A DNA stretch of 64,000 nucleotides from [Phormidium] sp. LEGE 05292 (GCF_015207735.1 NZ_JADEWG010000010.1:24259-88258); one strand, 5' to 3'. Positions 52,620 through 61,388 are shown, counted from the stretch's first letter. Program-made: numbers and translations. The notes: generated from the sequence alone by a model not told the origin.

Positions 52620-55122
52620 GACCGCCCTCTAAAATCGGTAAAGTAAAATACAAACTGCTGCCTTTTCCTAAGCTGCTTTCTGCCCAGATTCGTCCTCCAT
52701 GTTGTTGAATGATACTCCGACAAATCGCTAATCCTAATCCTGTTCCACCTTTCTTACGAAAATCGGAGGCATCAACTTGCTCAAACCGTTCAAAAATGCT
52801 TTCTAGCTGTTCGCTGGGAATGCCACGCCCCCGATCCATGACCATAAATTTTATGAATGTGGCAGGCAATAAATCATGTAGAGACGTTTCATGAAACGTC
52901 TCTACATGAATTTTGATAATTGAATGCTCTGGAGAAAAGCGAATGGCATTACTGAGTAGGTTTGTGAGGACTTGGATCAGGCGGTCGGGATCGGCCCGAA
53001 TTGTACAGGGAACCACAGATACTTCAAATTTAATATTATATTGATTTGCTAAATCTTTCATTTGATCGATCGCACTCTGAACCAGATTTGCCGGGTAACA
53101 AAGCTGTTTTTCAATGCCAACCTTACCAGAATTGAGTCGTTCTAAATCGAGAATATCATTCACTAAACGCACTAAGCGATCGACACCTTCGGCTGCAACG
53201 TGAATCATCCCTTGTCCATCTTCTGACGTTGGATCGACCAATTGTTGATCCAGCAAACTCAAAGCTACTTGCATAGAAGTCAGGGGAGTCCGCAGTTCAT
53301 GACTGACAACAGAGACAAATTCACTTTTAAGACGCTCTAATTTATGCTGTTCCGTAATATCCATCACCGTTCCCACCCAACTTGTTATCTGTCCTTGCGG
53401 GTTAAAAACTGGCTCACCCCGAACTTCAATGTGTCGCACTTCACCATCCTGTCGCACGATCCGCATATCTACACAGGACGGTCTACCTAAGAAGCTCGCT
53501 TCTTTCAGTTGTTGATTAATCCATAAATCATCAGGATGGATCAAACGATCCATCTCTTCACCTACTGGAGCAGGTAGACTCGGATCGAGTTGATGAATCC
53601 GATACAGTTCTTCTGACCAAGTGCAAGTTTGGCTGGCAATGTCATATTCCCAACTACCGATGTGAGCAATTTTTTGCGCCCTGGCTAAATTTGCTTCGCT
53701 TTGGCGGAGTTGTGCTTCTACTCGTTTGCGTTCGGTAACATCCAACAGTGTGCCAAATAACCCAATCAGTTCCCCACGCTCATTAAAAGTCCCAGGTTTT
53801 GCTCTAGCTTCGACATAGCGAACTTCCCCATCTGGACGGATAATTCGCAGATCGTATTCATAAGCTTCACCTTTTATTGATGCGTCGCGCATTGCTTGAT
53901 GAATTTCTAAATCATCGGGATGAATGTATTTATTCATCTTTTCCATATCAGGCACAGGACTGTTGGGATCGAGTCCGTGAATGCGATAGATTTCTTCAGA
54001 CCAGGAAATTTTTTCCTCTTCTTGCTGCCATTGCCAACTGCCAACAGATGCAATCCGTTGGGCTTCTCGCAAGGCAAATTCACTTTGACGCAACGCCAGT
54101 TCTACTCGTTTGCGAGCAGTTACATCCAGCACAGTGCCAGACAAGTGCAACAATTCTCCCTTGTCATTGAAAACTCCCGGTTCTCCCCGTGCTTCAATGT
54201 AGCGAATTTCTCCATCAGGGCGAACGATCCGTAAATCAACTTCAAAGGAGTAACCTGCCAGTGCGCGATCGGTTAGCTGCTGATAGTGAGCAAAGTCATC
54301 TGGATGGATGTAAGGTTCCAGTTCTTTCCCTTGAGGCGGAGGTTGATTCGGGTCGCATCCATGAATCTGATACATTTCCTCAGACCAGCTCACACTGTTT
54401 GTGGCACAATCCCAATGCCAACTTCCTACAGATGCAATTCGTTGGGCAGTACGCAGATTAAATTCACTCTGGCGTAGTGCTTCGATCGCTTGTTTGTAGT
54501 GCGAGATTTCCAGCACCATGCCACCGAGCGCGATTATCTCACCTGCTGGGCTGAAAATGGGAAAAAAGGAGTCCAGCCAATGCCGTAAAACTCCCGGTTG
54601 ACTGGGCAAATAACCGGATACTTCAAAATTTGAGATCGGTTGCCCGGTTTCAATTAGATTCTGGAGTAACAGAGTTAGAGTAGGGCCAAGTTCTGGCAAC
54701 AAATCAGGCAAGAATTTACCCAAATGAAACTCGATGGAATATCCATTGATCTCTGCTAGGGTTTGATTAATGTGGAGGAACCGTAAGTTGGTGTCAAGGA
54801 TGAATAATCCCACGTTGGACTGAGTTGCGGCATTAAAAAAACCTGTGAACAATTGCTCTCGTTGGATGACTTCTTGTTCTAGCTGTTGGCGCTTCTTCAA
54901 ATCCTGTTGCCAGGTATCGTTCTCGATTTTCTTCTTCTTCACAGTTAACAGCTGAGTTCTGGTTGCCAAAATCGAAGAGTAATTATCAATCACACTATGC
55001 AAAAGAGGAAAATTAATCGGAGAATCTCCGGCTGAAGTATTCTGTTTGAGAGCCGCTACCTCGGCTCGCAGTGCCCGCAATTCTCGAATTAGTTCGTCTT
55101 TTGTTTTAGTGCGATCGTCCAT
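52588..55122 (-). CDS. PAS-rich sensor histidine kinase
   Basis: An 844-residue kinase. A short coiled coil (DELIRELRALRAEVAALK) is followed by a PAS (~90-210) and three closely similar PAS/PAC repeats of ~127 residues (each with ASVGSWHWD-like, SEEMYQIHG-like and YIHPDD motifs), then HisKA (VVSHELRTPLTSMQ) and HATPase (NLLSNAIRFSPEHS, GRGIPSEQLESIFERF, GGTGLGLAICRSI). All boxes are intact. Between the N and G1 boxes, residues 739-750 (HVETFHETSLHD) are encoded by a perfect 34-bp palindrome of a dispersed repeat family. The insertion keeps the frame. The receiver gene overlaps the 3' end. Confidence 0.93.
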   Translation of the reverse strand: MDDRTKTKDELIRELRALRAEVAALKQNTSAGDSPINFPLLHSVIDNYSSILATRTQLLTVKKKKIENDTWQQDLKKRQQLEQEVIQREQLFTGFFNAATQSNVGLFILDTNLRFLHINQTLAEINGYSIEFHLGKFLPDLLPELGPTLTLLLQNLIETGQPISNFEVSGYLPSQPGVLRHWLDSFFPIFSPAGEIIALGGMVLEISHYKQAIEALRQSEFNLRTAQRIASVGSWHWDCATNSVSWSEEMYQIHGCDPNQPPPQGKELEPYIHPDDFAHYQQLTDRALAGYSFEVDLRIVRPDGEIRYIEARGEPGVFNDKGELLHLSGTVLDVTARKRVELALRQSEFALREAQRIASVGSWQWQQEEEKISWSEEIYRIHGLDPNSPVPDMEKMNKYIHPDDLEIHQAMRDASIKGEAYEYDLRIIRPDGEVRYVEARAKPGTFNERGELIGLFGTLLDVTERKRVEAQLRQSEANLARAQKIAHIGSWEYDIASQTCTWSEELYRIHQLDPSLPAPVGEEMDRLIHPDDLWINQQLKEASFLGRPSCVDMRIVRQDGEVRHIEVRGEPVFNPQGQITSWVGTVMDITEQHKLERLKSEFVSVVSHELRTPLTSMQVALSLLDQQLVDPTSEDGQGMIHVAAEGVDRLVRLVNDILDLERLNSGKVGIEKQLCYPANLVQSAIDQMKDLANQYNIKFEVSVVPCTIRADPDRLIQVLTNLLSNAIRFSPEHSIIKIHVETFHETSLHDLLPATFIKFMVMDRGRGIPSEQLESIFERFEQVDASDFRKKGGTGLGLAICRSIIQQHGGRIWAESSLGKGSSLYFTLPILEGGRDGKETHPIN
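52875..52908. repeat. Palindromic repeat inside the kinase gene, copy 2
   Basis: A perfect 34-bp palindrome with half-site CATGTAGAGACGTTTCA. It shares its outer arms with 39996-40023, but the centre (TTTCATGAAA against TTGTATACAA) has changed on both sides so that the palindrome is kept. It is read in frame in the ATPase domain. Confidence 0.92.
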
Positions 55123-55215
55123 TCTAGCTTCCCCCTTTGCACTCCTATCTATCTTAAGACATACTCTTAAGAAGAGATTAAAATCAGCCCTTGGGGAGAT
55201 GCTTAAATCTATTTA

Positions 55216-55299
55216 CTAACTTAATGGAAGGGCAACATAGAAAGTACTGCCCTGCCCCAATTTACTTTCAACCCAAAATTTTCCCTGGTGTTCCTGATT
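55216..55299 (-). pseudogene. C-terminal stump of a histidine kinase
   Basis: The frame reads QEHQGKFWVESKLGQGSTFY, then VALPLS and a TAG stop (55216-55218). This is the last part of a HATPase domain (G2 box onward). It begins immediately at the end of the TnpB-type element, so the rest of the kinase was removed or separated by it. Confidence 0.8.
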
Positions 55300-55305
55300 G
55301 ACACT

Positions 55306-55327
55306 CCCCTCGGCTAAAGCCGAGGGG
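55306..55327 (-). ncRNA. IS605-type right-end hairpin / reRNA end
   Basis: CCCCTCGGCT-AA-AGCCGAGGGG, a 10-bp stem, lies 3 bp from the stop codon of the TnpB remnant. In IS200/IS605-type elements this right-end hairpin overlaps the 3' end of the guide (omega) RNA. TTGACACT next to it is the element's outer edge. Whether an RNA is made is inference. Confidence 0.7.
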
Positions 55328-55330
55328 ATT

Positions 55331-55978
55331 CTAAGAAGTTATTCCGAATGGGGCTAAAGCCACCATTCTCCACTTCTCCAATTTAAGAAGATTAATCCTT
55401 CTAGGCTGGGTCAATGCAGCCCTAGACACTCCGGTAAAACCATCGTGCTTACTTTTCCTACCAATATTTAGTGAACCATTTAAATCACTATTAACCAAAT
55501 GCCCATCCTTTGTCCTGTACAATCCCCGTTTTATCCGTTTACCAGAAAACTGGTATTCCTTGGGGTTGTCGGCATTGTAAACAGGTATTTTATCACCATC
55601 AATTGCACTTGCAATGCTTGTGTAAGATTCTTCCTGTTCAACGTAGTTCAAACCGCATCTTTCGCACATTGCCTTCAACTTAAAACGCAAACTGTGAAAA
55701 GGTATTTGGACAAAGTTTTGGTTATTGCGTCCACCAATATTGATTTCTTGTTTGATTCCAGGGTTGTACCCAATAATCAAATTAGCAATACTGTTGGCGA
55801 TGCAGTGATTCACGATAAATAGTGCTGTCTTGTTCAGGTAATCCCTGACTTGATTGTTGCGTTTTGCCGTCAGCTTCACCTGTTGATTAGTGATGCCTTT
55901 GATATTTTGTTTATCTTTAATAGATTGCAGTTTGGCATTACGCTTGTTGAACCATATAAATACTTCCTGAAATTTTAC
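55331..55978 (-). pseudogene. Truncated TnpB (IS1341-type RNA-guided nuclease)
   Basis: About 215 codons of the C-terminal half of a TnpB. The frame is open back to 55978 where a TAA stands in frame; no good start is near (a GTG at 55879 gives 182 residues). It reads VFIWFNKRNAKLQSIKDKQN, INIGGRNNQNFVQIPFHSLR, CERCG, EESYTS and YQFSGKRIKRGLYRTKDG, ending in NSDLNGSLNIGRKSKHDGFT. The zinc-finger first Cys pair and the last RuvC Asp (NSDLNG) are kept; the N-terminal half with the other acidic residues is missing. TnpB is a guide-RNA nuclease that helps keep transposons at a site. This copy should be inactive. Confidence 0.88.
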
Positions 55979-56555
55979 TTATAAAAAGTGTAAAATCCGT
56001 GAAAAAATACTTACAATTAACCCGAAATCAAACTTTCACCACTTTGTCACTTTTTTGTCATACGATAAGTTGATTTGGAATTGAAACCATATCGTTTACA
56101 TCAATGATTAATAACTCAAGTTACTAGTTACAAATCTAGCTCTTTCTTAGCCCCCCTTTTGATCCCCCCTCCGCCCCCCTTAAAAAGGGGGGAACCAGCG
56201 GAAGCTTCGCTATTAACATCTCGGGGGGTTGGGGGGATCAAAACCTACTAATCACAGCGTTAGATCCCCCCTAACCCCCCTTACTCAAGGGGGGAACAAG
56301 AAAGAATTACAGCGTTTTTCAGGTAAGTGAGGTACACCGAACTTTTATTTTCTGTTCCCCGTTCCCCGTTCCCTAAAACCAAAACTTTGTACCTCATTTA
56401 CCTGCAACCTGCTGTAATAACTAGCAACTTAAGTTAATACAAATCAGTAGGGGTGGGTTTAGTCAAACCCTGCCCTTTCCCAAGCATCTGTAGCAAACAT
56501 TTAAATAATCGATATCAGAAGCAGTCATTTTGTCATATTCTCAGGAGCTAAACTA
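55979..56555. repeat. Gene-free stretch with GATCCCCC repeats
   Basis: No gene seen. From 56149 to about 56300 several copies of a GATCCCCCC(T)AACCCCCCTT hairpin repeat follow one another (AAAAAGGGGGGAAC, GGGGGGTTGGGGGGATCAAA), related to 35005-35077. A CCCCGTTCCCCGTTCCC run is at about 56355. The rest is A/T-rich, including the edge of the former TnpB element. Confidence 0.75.
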
Positions 56556-56729
56556 GTGACTAATCAAACCAAAATCATCCTATCCTTGGCAGTTTTACTT
56601 GTGGCTTTTATAGGTGTTACCCTATTTGTTGACATTGGTGTAATCAAATGGTTTAACTGCTCCAGTCCCTTTGCTGCTCCCCAGGATAAAGCCTCAGACG
56701 TTTGTAAAGAATTAAAAAATTCTCCTTAA
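56556..56729 (+). CDS. Small single-pass membrane protein, 57 residues
   Basis: A small gene starting with GTG at 56556 and ending TAA 56727-56729. A clear AGGAG (56543-56547) lies 8 bp upstream. The product begins MTNQTKIILSLAVLLVAFIG, then VTLFVDIGVIKW, a signal-anchor or signal-peptide-like helix, and ends in a soluble, Cys-containing part (FNCSSPFAAPQDKASDVCKE). It precedes a universal stress protein gene by 128 bp. No family recognised, but the RBS, composition and stop support expression. Confidence 0.65.
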   Translation: MTNQTKIILSLAVLLVAFIGVTLFVDIGVIKWFNCSSPFAAPQDKASDVCKELKNSP

Positions 56730-56857
56730 ACATTCGTTTAATCACCTGCTTGTGTTACCCTGTATTGAAAAGCTACTAAAGTGATAATTTTTCCAAGTTT
56801 GCTATTAATAATAAAGCAAACTTAAAGCATAAAACGCTATTGTTTTTGGAGGTTTTG

Positions 56858-57316
56858 ATGAAAATTCTAGTCGCTATCGATCGATCCGAAATCAGCCACA
56901 AAGCTCTTGAACAGGCACTCAGTATGATTAATCACCAAGATACAACCTTCCTACTTTTAGGAATTGAAGAACCAGTAATGATTCCTTCTATGTCTCCTTT
57001 AGCTGGTGTTCTTGGAGAAGATCCCGGCATTCTCTGGCAAGAGGAAACGGAGTTAGTGAAATCGGAAGAACAACAAGCTAAATCGACTATTCAATGGGCA
57101 GAAAATCTTTGTCATCAAAAAGGTGTTACCTTTAAGTCTCGGTTAGAATTTGGTGAACCTAAAGACATTATTTGCGATGTTGCTCAACAGGAAAACAGCG
57201 ATCTAATTGTGATTGGTTCTCATGGGTATGGAGTGATTGAGCGAGTGTTGTTGGGAAGCGTGACAGATCATGTTGTGCATCATGCTCATTGCGCTGTTTT
57301 GGTAGTGCGGGAGTGA
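56858..57316 (+). CDS. Universal stress protein (UspA family)
   Basis: A 152-residue cytoplasmic protein. It starts KILVAIDRSEISHKALEQAL, with the Walker-like ATP motif in the C-terminal third: DLIVIGSHGYGVIERVLLGS, VTDHVVHHAHCAVLVV, fitting G-2x-G-9x-G(S/T). So it likely binds ATP. Start chosen at ATG 56858, 5 bp after a perfect GGAGG; a longer TTG-initiated reading adds only MFLEVL. Role in stress survival is inferred from the family. It follows the small membrane gene on the same strand. Confidence 0.95.
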   Translation: MKILVAIDRSEISHKALEQALSMINHQDTTFLLLGIEEPVMIPSMSPLAGVLGEDPGILWQEETELVKSEEQQAKSTIQWAENLCHQKGVTFKSRLEFGEPKDIICDVAQQENSDLIVIGSHGYGVIERVLLGSVTDHVVHHAHCAVLVVRE

Positions 57317-57320
57317 TATA

Positions 57321-57343
57321 GCAGAAGGCAGAAGGCAGAAGGG
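57321..57343. repeat. GCAGAAG heptamer repeat
   Basis: GCAGAAGGCAGAAGGCAGAA immediately after the usp stop codon, the same unit as at 1-96 and 60909-61022. Beyond it, CAACCGTCAGGGCGGTT-type sequence (57388-57405) forms a small hairpin. Confidence 0.8.
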
Positions 57344-57538
57344 AAAAGTTGTATAAAGCAAGGGTTCTAGCCCTTCATCCCGGCTTAACCGCCCTGACGG
57401 TTGCTATACGATATCAAAAATCAATCTGATTGCTGTGTGAGTGGAATTAGTTTTGCTTTTTTATGTAGGTGCAGGAATGGCGATCGCTAAACTCATCTTT
57501 TTAGATTATCCTATCGAGCTAAACCAAAGTGTTTCAAA

Positions 57539-58111
57539 TTAGGCTTTTTTTGTCAAGTTAATCTGTTTCAGTAGCCAGAAAGTAATGAATAATCCGAGAC
57601 TTTCAGCAGTAATCATTAAAATACTAGCCTGCACCACAAATATATCTAACGGTTCAATCAGTTGATTAGTTTGATAAATCGCCCCTCCACTAGGAATTGT
57701 TAATGCTTTCAGCACCAAACTACCAACAATAATTTGTGCCGCCAATAGAGTAAGCAAAAGCCCAATAAAATGAATTGTAATACCTATATGTAAAGTATTA
57801 CGCACTTGCTCTGCACTTAGATGATCGCTGGGATTAGCAGAAAGTAATTTTTGGGCAATTTGAATGTAAGAAAATATCCAGTAAATGCTAATTCCTAATA
57901 CAATTAATCCTGAACCAACAGAAACTAATCCCAATCCCGACTTAAGATTAATATTAAAGTTCGGATCGAAAACTGCTACTAATAAAATTATAAAACTAAC
58001 TATACCTAAAGTAAGTTCAAAGCCAAAGCCAATCCAGCTTGCTAAGCGCATTTGGTTGGCAAAGTTTTCTCTAGTGTTTGAATGGGCTATGGAATTGGAT
58101 TGAATTGACAT
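57539..58111 (-). CDS. DUF3611 family membrane protein
   Basis: A 190-residue protein with four predicted membrane helices: LASWIGFGFELTLGIVSFII, LGLVSVGSGLIVLGISIYWI, ITIHFIGLLLTLLAAQIIVG and VVQASILMITAESLGLFITF. The pattern and length match the DUF3611 family of cyanobacteria and plastids; its function is unknown. It lies 39 bp downstream of the OmpR-HPt-REC regulator gene on the same strand. Confidence 0.85.
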   Translation of the reverse strand: MSIQSNSIAHSNTRENFANQMRLASWIGFGFELTLGIVSFIILLVAVFDPNFNINLKSGLGLVSVGSGLIVLGISIYWIFSYIQIAQKLLSANPSDHLSAEQVRNTLHIGITIHFIGLLLTLLAAQIIVGSLVLKALTIPSGGAIYQTNQLIEPLDIFVVQASILMITAESLGLFITFWLLKQINLTKKA

Positions 58112-58150
58112 TGATGTTTCTCCAGATATTTCTTGAAAATCCTGAAATCT

Positions 58151-59653
58151 TTAAATCCTGGTAAGTCTTTGGCTACGTCTAATCCGATTAAGAACTTGGG
58201 TAGAAAGTTCTTCTGGTACAATTGGTTTGGTTAAATAGTCATCAGCACCACTGGCAAACACCTGTTGTAGCGTTTGGCGATCGCTTTGCACGGTAAGAAT
58301 TAAAATAGGCAACCAACTCCACTGTTTTGTATTCCGCACAGTTTGACATAGCTTTAATCCATTAATCTCAGGCATATTGATATCTAAAATTAATAAATTT
58401 GGTTTTACTGTTTCTAATATTTGCCAAATTTGCGTCGGTTTTTCTAATGTGGCAACTTTAATGCCCACATTTGCCAGGATTTGTTTAAGTAAAATCAGAA
58501 TTGTGGCATCATCATCGATCGCCAATACTCGAATCTCTCCACTATCAGTTAAAGGGAATTCAGGCAAAGAAACTAACGAATCAGCAGGCGTTTCTTGATT
58601 AGCCAAATTCCTTGGAGACTGTTCTAATTCTAAGCGTAAACTCTTGACTAATTGCGAGAGGGAATCTATGTTAATTAACAGCGGTTGATTTTGTAAGAGA
58701 ATTTCGATCGCTTTAGCAATATAAGAAGCAGCTTCAAAACCAAAAGTTGCCACCGTACCTGCAAGCTGATGAGCACTTTTTTGGGCTGCTTGTAGTTGAT
58801 TTGAATTGAATATTTTTGATTTTAAAATAATGACAATTCCTTCCAGAGTTTCTAGGTGTTTAAACACTCCCTCATGAATATTTTGCCAAATTTGGGCGAT
58901 CGACTCATTTAATTCTTTCCCTTGAGTCGGAGACAAAGAAGAATTAGATGAGGAATTCTGTAATAAACTTGGATTAATTCGATAGCCATGTCCATAAAGT
59001 GTTTCAATTAAATCTTCTGCTCCCACCTCCTTTAACTTATTACGAATCCGGCGAATATGGGACTTTACTGTATCCTCAGTTGGCAATTTATCCAACGTCC
59101 AAAGATGATCGACAATATCAGTTCGGCTAAAAACACGACAAGGATGGCGAAGAAATAACTCTATTAATAAATACTCTTTGCGGCTAAATGGTAAAACTTG
59201 CCCATTACAAGTAATCTCCCGCATTTGTGGATTGAGACGAATACTACCGCAGGAAAGAATAGCTGTTGATTCTTCAGTCAATCGACGAGACAAAACGCGA
59301 ATTCTAGCCAGCAACTCTTGGATATCAAACGGTTTCACCAAGTAGTCATCTGCTCCACTATCTAATCCTATTAGTTTATCAGTCATTGAATCCCGTGCAG
59401 TCATCAGCATGACTGGAACTTGGAGATTGTGTTCTCGCAAGCGACGACACAAACTAATTCCATCCAACTTCGGCAGCATTACATCTAGTAATACTAAATC
59501 ATAAGAAATGAGATTAATCATTTCCCAACCCATTTCACCGTCAGTTGAAACATCCAGAATATAATTGTGTTTACCCAGAACGGTAGTCAGCGCCTTTGCT
59601 AAATTTGTGTCATCTTCTACAAGCAGAATTCGCATACTATCCAGATGCTTCAC
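58151..59653 (-). CDS. OmpR-type response regulator with HPt and second receiver
   Basis: A 500-residue regulator. Order: receiver (~8-120; LVLLDVMLPKLDGI, Lys in DYLVKPFDI), winged-helix DNA-binding domain (~130-228; LPFSRKEYLLIELFLRHP, SHIRRIRNKLKEVGAEDLIE), HPt (~250-345; His in AAQKSAHQLAGTVATFGFEA), and a second receiver (~375-495; LLILDINMPEINGLKLC, DDYLTKPIV). So phosphoryl groups could pass between its own modules. DNA-binding type is inferred from the winged helix. The true start may be 59635 (MRILLVEDD). A repeat-rich small gene lies 30 bp upstream and DUF3611 39 bp downstream, likely one operon. Confidence 0.92.
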   Translation of the reverse strand: MKHLDSMRILLVEDDTNLAKALTTVLGKHNYILDVSTDGEMGWEMINLISYDLVLLDVMLPKLDGISLCRRLREHNLQVPVMLMTARDSMTDKLIGLDSGADDYLVKPFDIQELLARIRVLSRRLTEESTAILSCGSIRLNPQMREITCNGQVLPFSRKEYLLIELFLRHPCRVFSRTDIVDHLWTLDKLPTEDTVKSHIRRIRNKLKEVGAEDLIETLYGHGYRINPSLLQNSSSNSSLSPTQGKELNESIAQIWQNIHEGVFKHLETLEGIVIILKSKIFNSNQLQAAQKSAHQLAGTVATFGFEAASYIAKAIEILLQNQPLLINIDSLSQLVKSLRLELEQSPRNLANQETPADSLVSLPEFPLTDSGEIRVLAIDDDATILILLKQILANVGIKVATLEKPTQIWQILETVKPNLLILDINMPEINGLKLCQTVRNTKQWSWLPILILTVQSDRQTLQQVFASGADDYLTKPIVPEELSTQVLNRIRRSQRLTRI

Positions 59654-59683
59654 TTAAATCTATGAGGAACTTTCGCTAAATTC

Positions 59684-59917
59684 CTATTCAGCTTCGGGAT
59701 TTGTGTAAGGGTCGAGGTTAGGATCGATTACTGGTTCTTCAGGATGAGGACTAGTATAGGGTTCTAAATTAGGATCTGTATTCAAATCTGGTTCGGGATT
59801 TGTGTAAGGATCGACATTAGGATCTTGCACGGGCGCAGGATGAGGATTTGTGTAAGGCTCTGTATTGGGATCTACATTAGGTTGAGGATTAGTAGAAGTA
59901 GATGGTGTGTTACTCAT
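59684..59917 (-). CDS. Small Asp/Pro/Asn repeat protein
   Basis: A 77-residue low-complexity protein. Four degenerate copies of a unit DPN-x-(D/E)PYT-(N/S)P are visible (DPNTEPYTNPHP, DPNVDPYTNPEP, DPNLEPYTSPHP, DPNLDPYTNPEA), spaced 18 to 20 residues. It is rich in Asp, Asn and Pro and lacks a signal or membrane segment. A GAGG stands 11 bp upstream of the ATG. It may be an intrinsically disordered protein or an acidic ligand binder. It is 30 bp upstream of the OmpR-type regulator. Confidence 0.6.
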   Translation of the reverse strand: MSNTPSTSTNPQPNVDPNTEPYTNPHPAPVQDPNVDPYTNPEPDLNTDPNLEPYTSPHPEEPVIDPNLDPYTNPEAE

Positions 59918-60232
59918 TAGCTTGTAACCTCATTTAGTTCAAATTGATGAATGGCAAATGCTTGTTTAAAAGTAAATTTTGCTTTTGGGGCTTCAGTTGG
60001 TTAAAAGTATTTTCTTGAAGCACCTAAACTTTATCACAGAAAAGTAACAAACTGGTGACAAATAAATTGTTTATCTAAATTTATCTGTTTATATCAATAA
60101 ATTTTTGATTTTGATGAATAACATCTCTTCCTGAATCGGAACTCAGGTTAAAATTTGGCTATCTATCAATACTTCTCAAGCAAAGTTTTCCACCACAATC
60201 ACAAAAGAGCCTATTTTCCTAGCGGATTAATA
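59918..60232. other. Divergent promoter region
   Basis: About 315 bp between the divergent small repeat gene and marC. A/T-rich with no gene; probably holds both promoters. No repeat of note. Confidence 0.4.
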
Positions 60233-60907
60233 ATGGATACACAACTTCTCACCACATTTGCCGCAAGTTTATTTGCACTACTTAATCCCTTGGGGATTTT
60301 GCCAGTTTTTATCAGTTACACGGCGAAAGAAAACAAAGCCGTACAAAAATGGCTGGCGCTGCTACTTTCACTCACTGTATTAGGCTTGCTGCTGCTGTTT
60401 TTGTTTACTGGATCGGCGCTGCTTAAGTTCTTTGGCATTACCTTAGATTCATTCCGAATTGCTGGGGGAATTCTGCTGTTACTGATTGGCATTAACTTGG
60501 TGACTGGCGATCTCAAAAGTACAGCGCAAGATGCTGCCAATCAAGATCATCAAAGTGATTTTCAGGAAGCGGAGTCTGTTTACCGAAAGATTGTGATTCC
60601 GTTGGCAATGCCTTTACTGGTGGGTCCCGGCGTAATTGCCAATGTGATTCTCTACGCCAATGAAGTTCAGGCAAAGAAAGGTGGATTTCAGATTGTTGAA
60701 TTAGCTGCTGTTTGTGTTTTCATTTCATCAATTCTCTGTGCCATTTTGCTCTCAGGTCGATCGCTACAACGAATATTAGGCAATGTGGGGTTAAGTATTG
60801 CCACTCGCATCTTAGGCTTACTAGTTGCTTCTATTGGGGTGCAATTTATTGTGATTGGATTAACTCACATTATTGTTCACACGATCGCTCCCCAACTGCG
60901 ACTTTGA
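60233..60907 (+). CDS. MarC family membrane protein
   Basis: A 224-residue protein with six predicted membrane helices of the MarC/UPF0056 family (function unsettled; once tied to antibiotic resistance). LLTTFAASLFALLNPLGILP with the conserved Asn-Pro, FRIAGGILLLLIGINLVTG with the second repeat motif, and IVIPLAMPLLVGPGVIANVI with the mirrored Pro-Leu-Gly segment give the inverted-repeat architecture. ATG 60233 preferred over a longer frame from 60155, since the family begins directly with this helix. The stop is followed at once by GCAGAAG repeats. Confidence 0.92.
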   Translation: MDTQLLTTFAASLFALLNPLGILPVFISYTAKENKAVQKWLALLLSLTVLGLLLLFLFTGSALLKFFGITLDSFRIAGGILLLLIGINLVTGDLKSTAQDAANQDHQSDFQEAESVYRKIVIPLAMPLLVGPGVIANVILYANEVQAKKGGFQIVELAAVCVFISSILCAILLSGRSLQRILGNVGLSIATRILGLLVASIGVQFIVIGLTHIIVHTIAPQLRL

Positions 60908-60908
60908 C

Positions 60909-61022
60909 AGAAGGCAGAAGGCAGAAGGCAGAAGGCAGAAGGGAAGAAAGGCAGAAGGCAGAAGGGAAGAAAGGCAGAAGGAAAGAAAGGCAGAAGGGAA
61001 GAAAGGTAGAAGGTAGAAGGGA
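60909..61022. repeat. GCAGAAG heptamer tandem repeat
   Basis: Imperfect tandem copies of GCAGAAG with variants GGGAAGAAAG and GTAGAAG, starting just after the marC stop. It is the longest copy of this repeat in the window. It codes for short readings on both strands that are artefacts. Confidence 0.9.
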
Positions 61023-61163
61023 AAAACGGTAAAAACAATATACATTATTTAGATCGATCGCCGTAACTCTAGCATGAAACTACTTTTTTACCAAGTTTGT
61101 CACTGTACAAATGGCAGCACTCTGACAATTTAAACGGTAATTTTTGATGAGGAAGATACTATA

Positions 61164-61388
61164 ATGAATCAGTTAGAAATCCCTCTGTTGATTGCTCAGG
61201 CTCAAACCTCTCAACCAGTTGATCCGTTAATTAATCGTTCAGATCAGCATCTAATTTATCTCGGTGTGGGTGGCATAATAATTATGCTGGTTTTGATTGT
61301 TGGTTTACTCAGTCGCCGAGTTGCTACGGCAATCATGGTGGCGTTGGTATTAAGTGCTGTGCTGATTATATTGCTGACAGTTGCTTAG
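61164..61388 (+). CDS. Small two-helix membrane protein
   Basis: A 74-residue protein. The N-terminal MNQLEIPLLIAQAQTSQPVD is short and polar, then YLGVGGIIIMLVLIVGLLS and RVATAIMVALVLSAVLIILL are two adjacent membrane helices separated by an Arg-Arg turn. GAGGAAG lies upstream of the ATG, though at a long spacing. No family recognised. The following 76-codon frame at 61416 is in the same frame, 27 bp after the TAG. Confidence 0.6.
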   Translation: MNQLEIPLLIAQAQTSQPVDPLINRSDQHLIYLGVGGIIIMLVLIVGLLSRRVATAIMVALVLSAVLIILLTVA

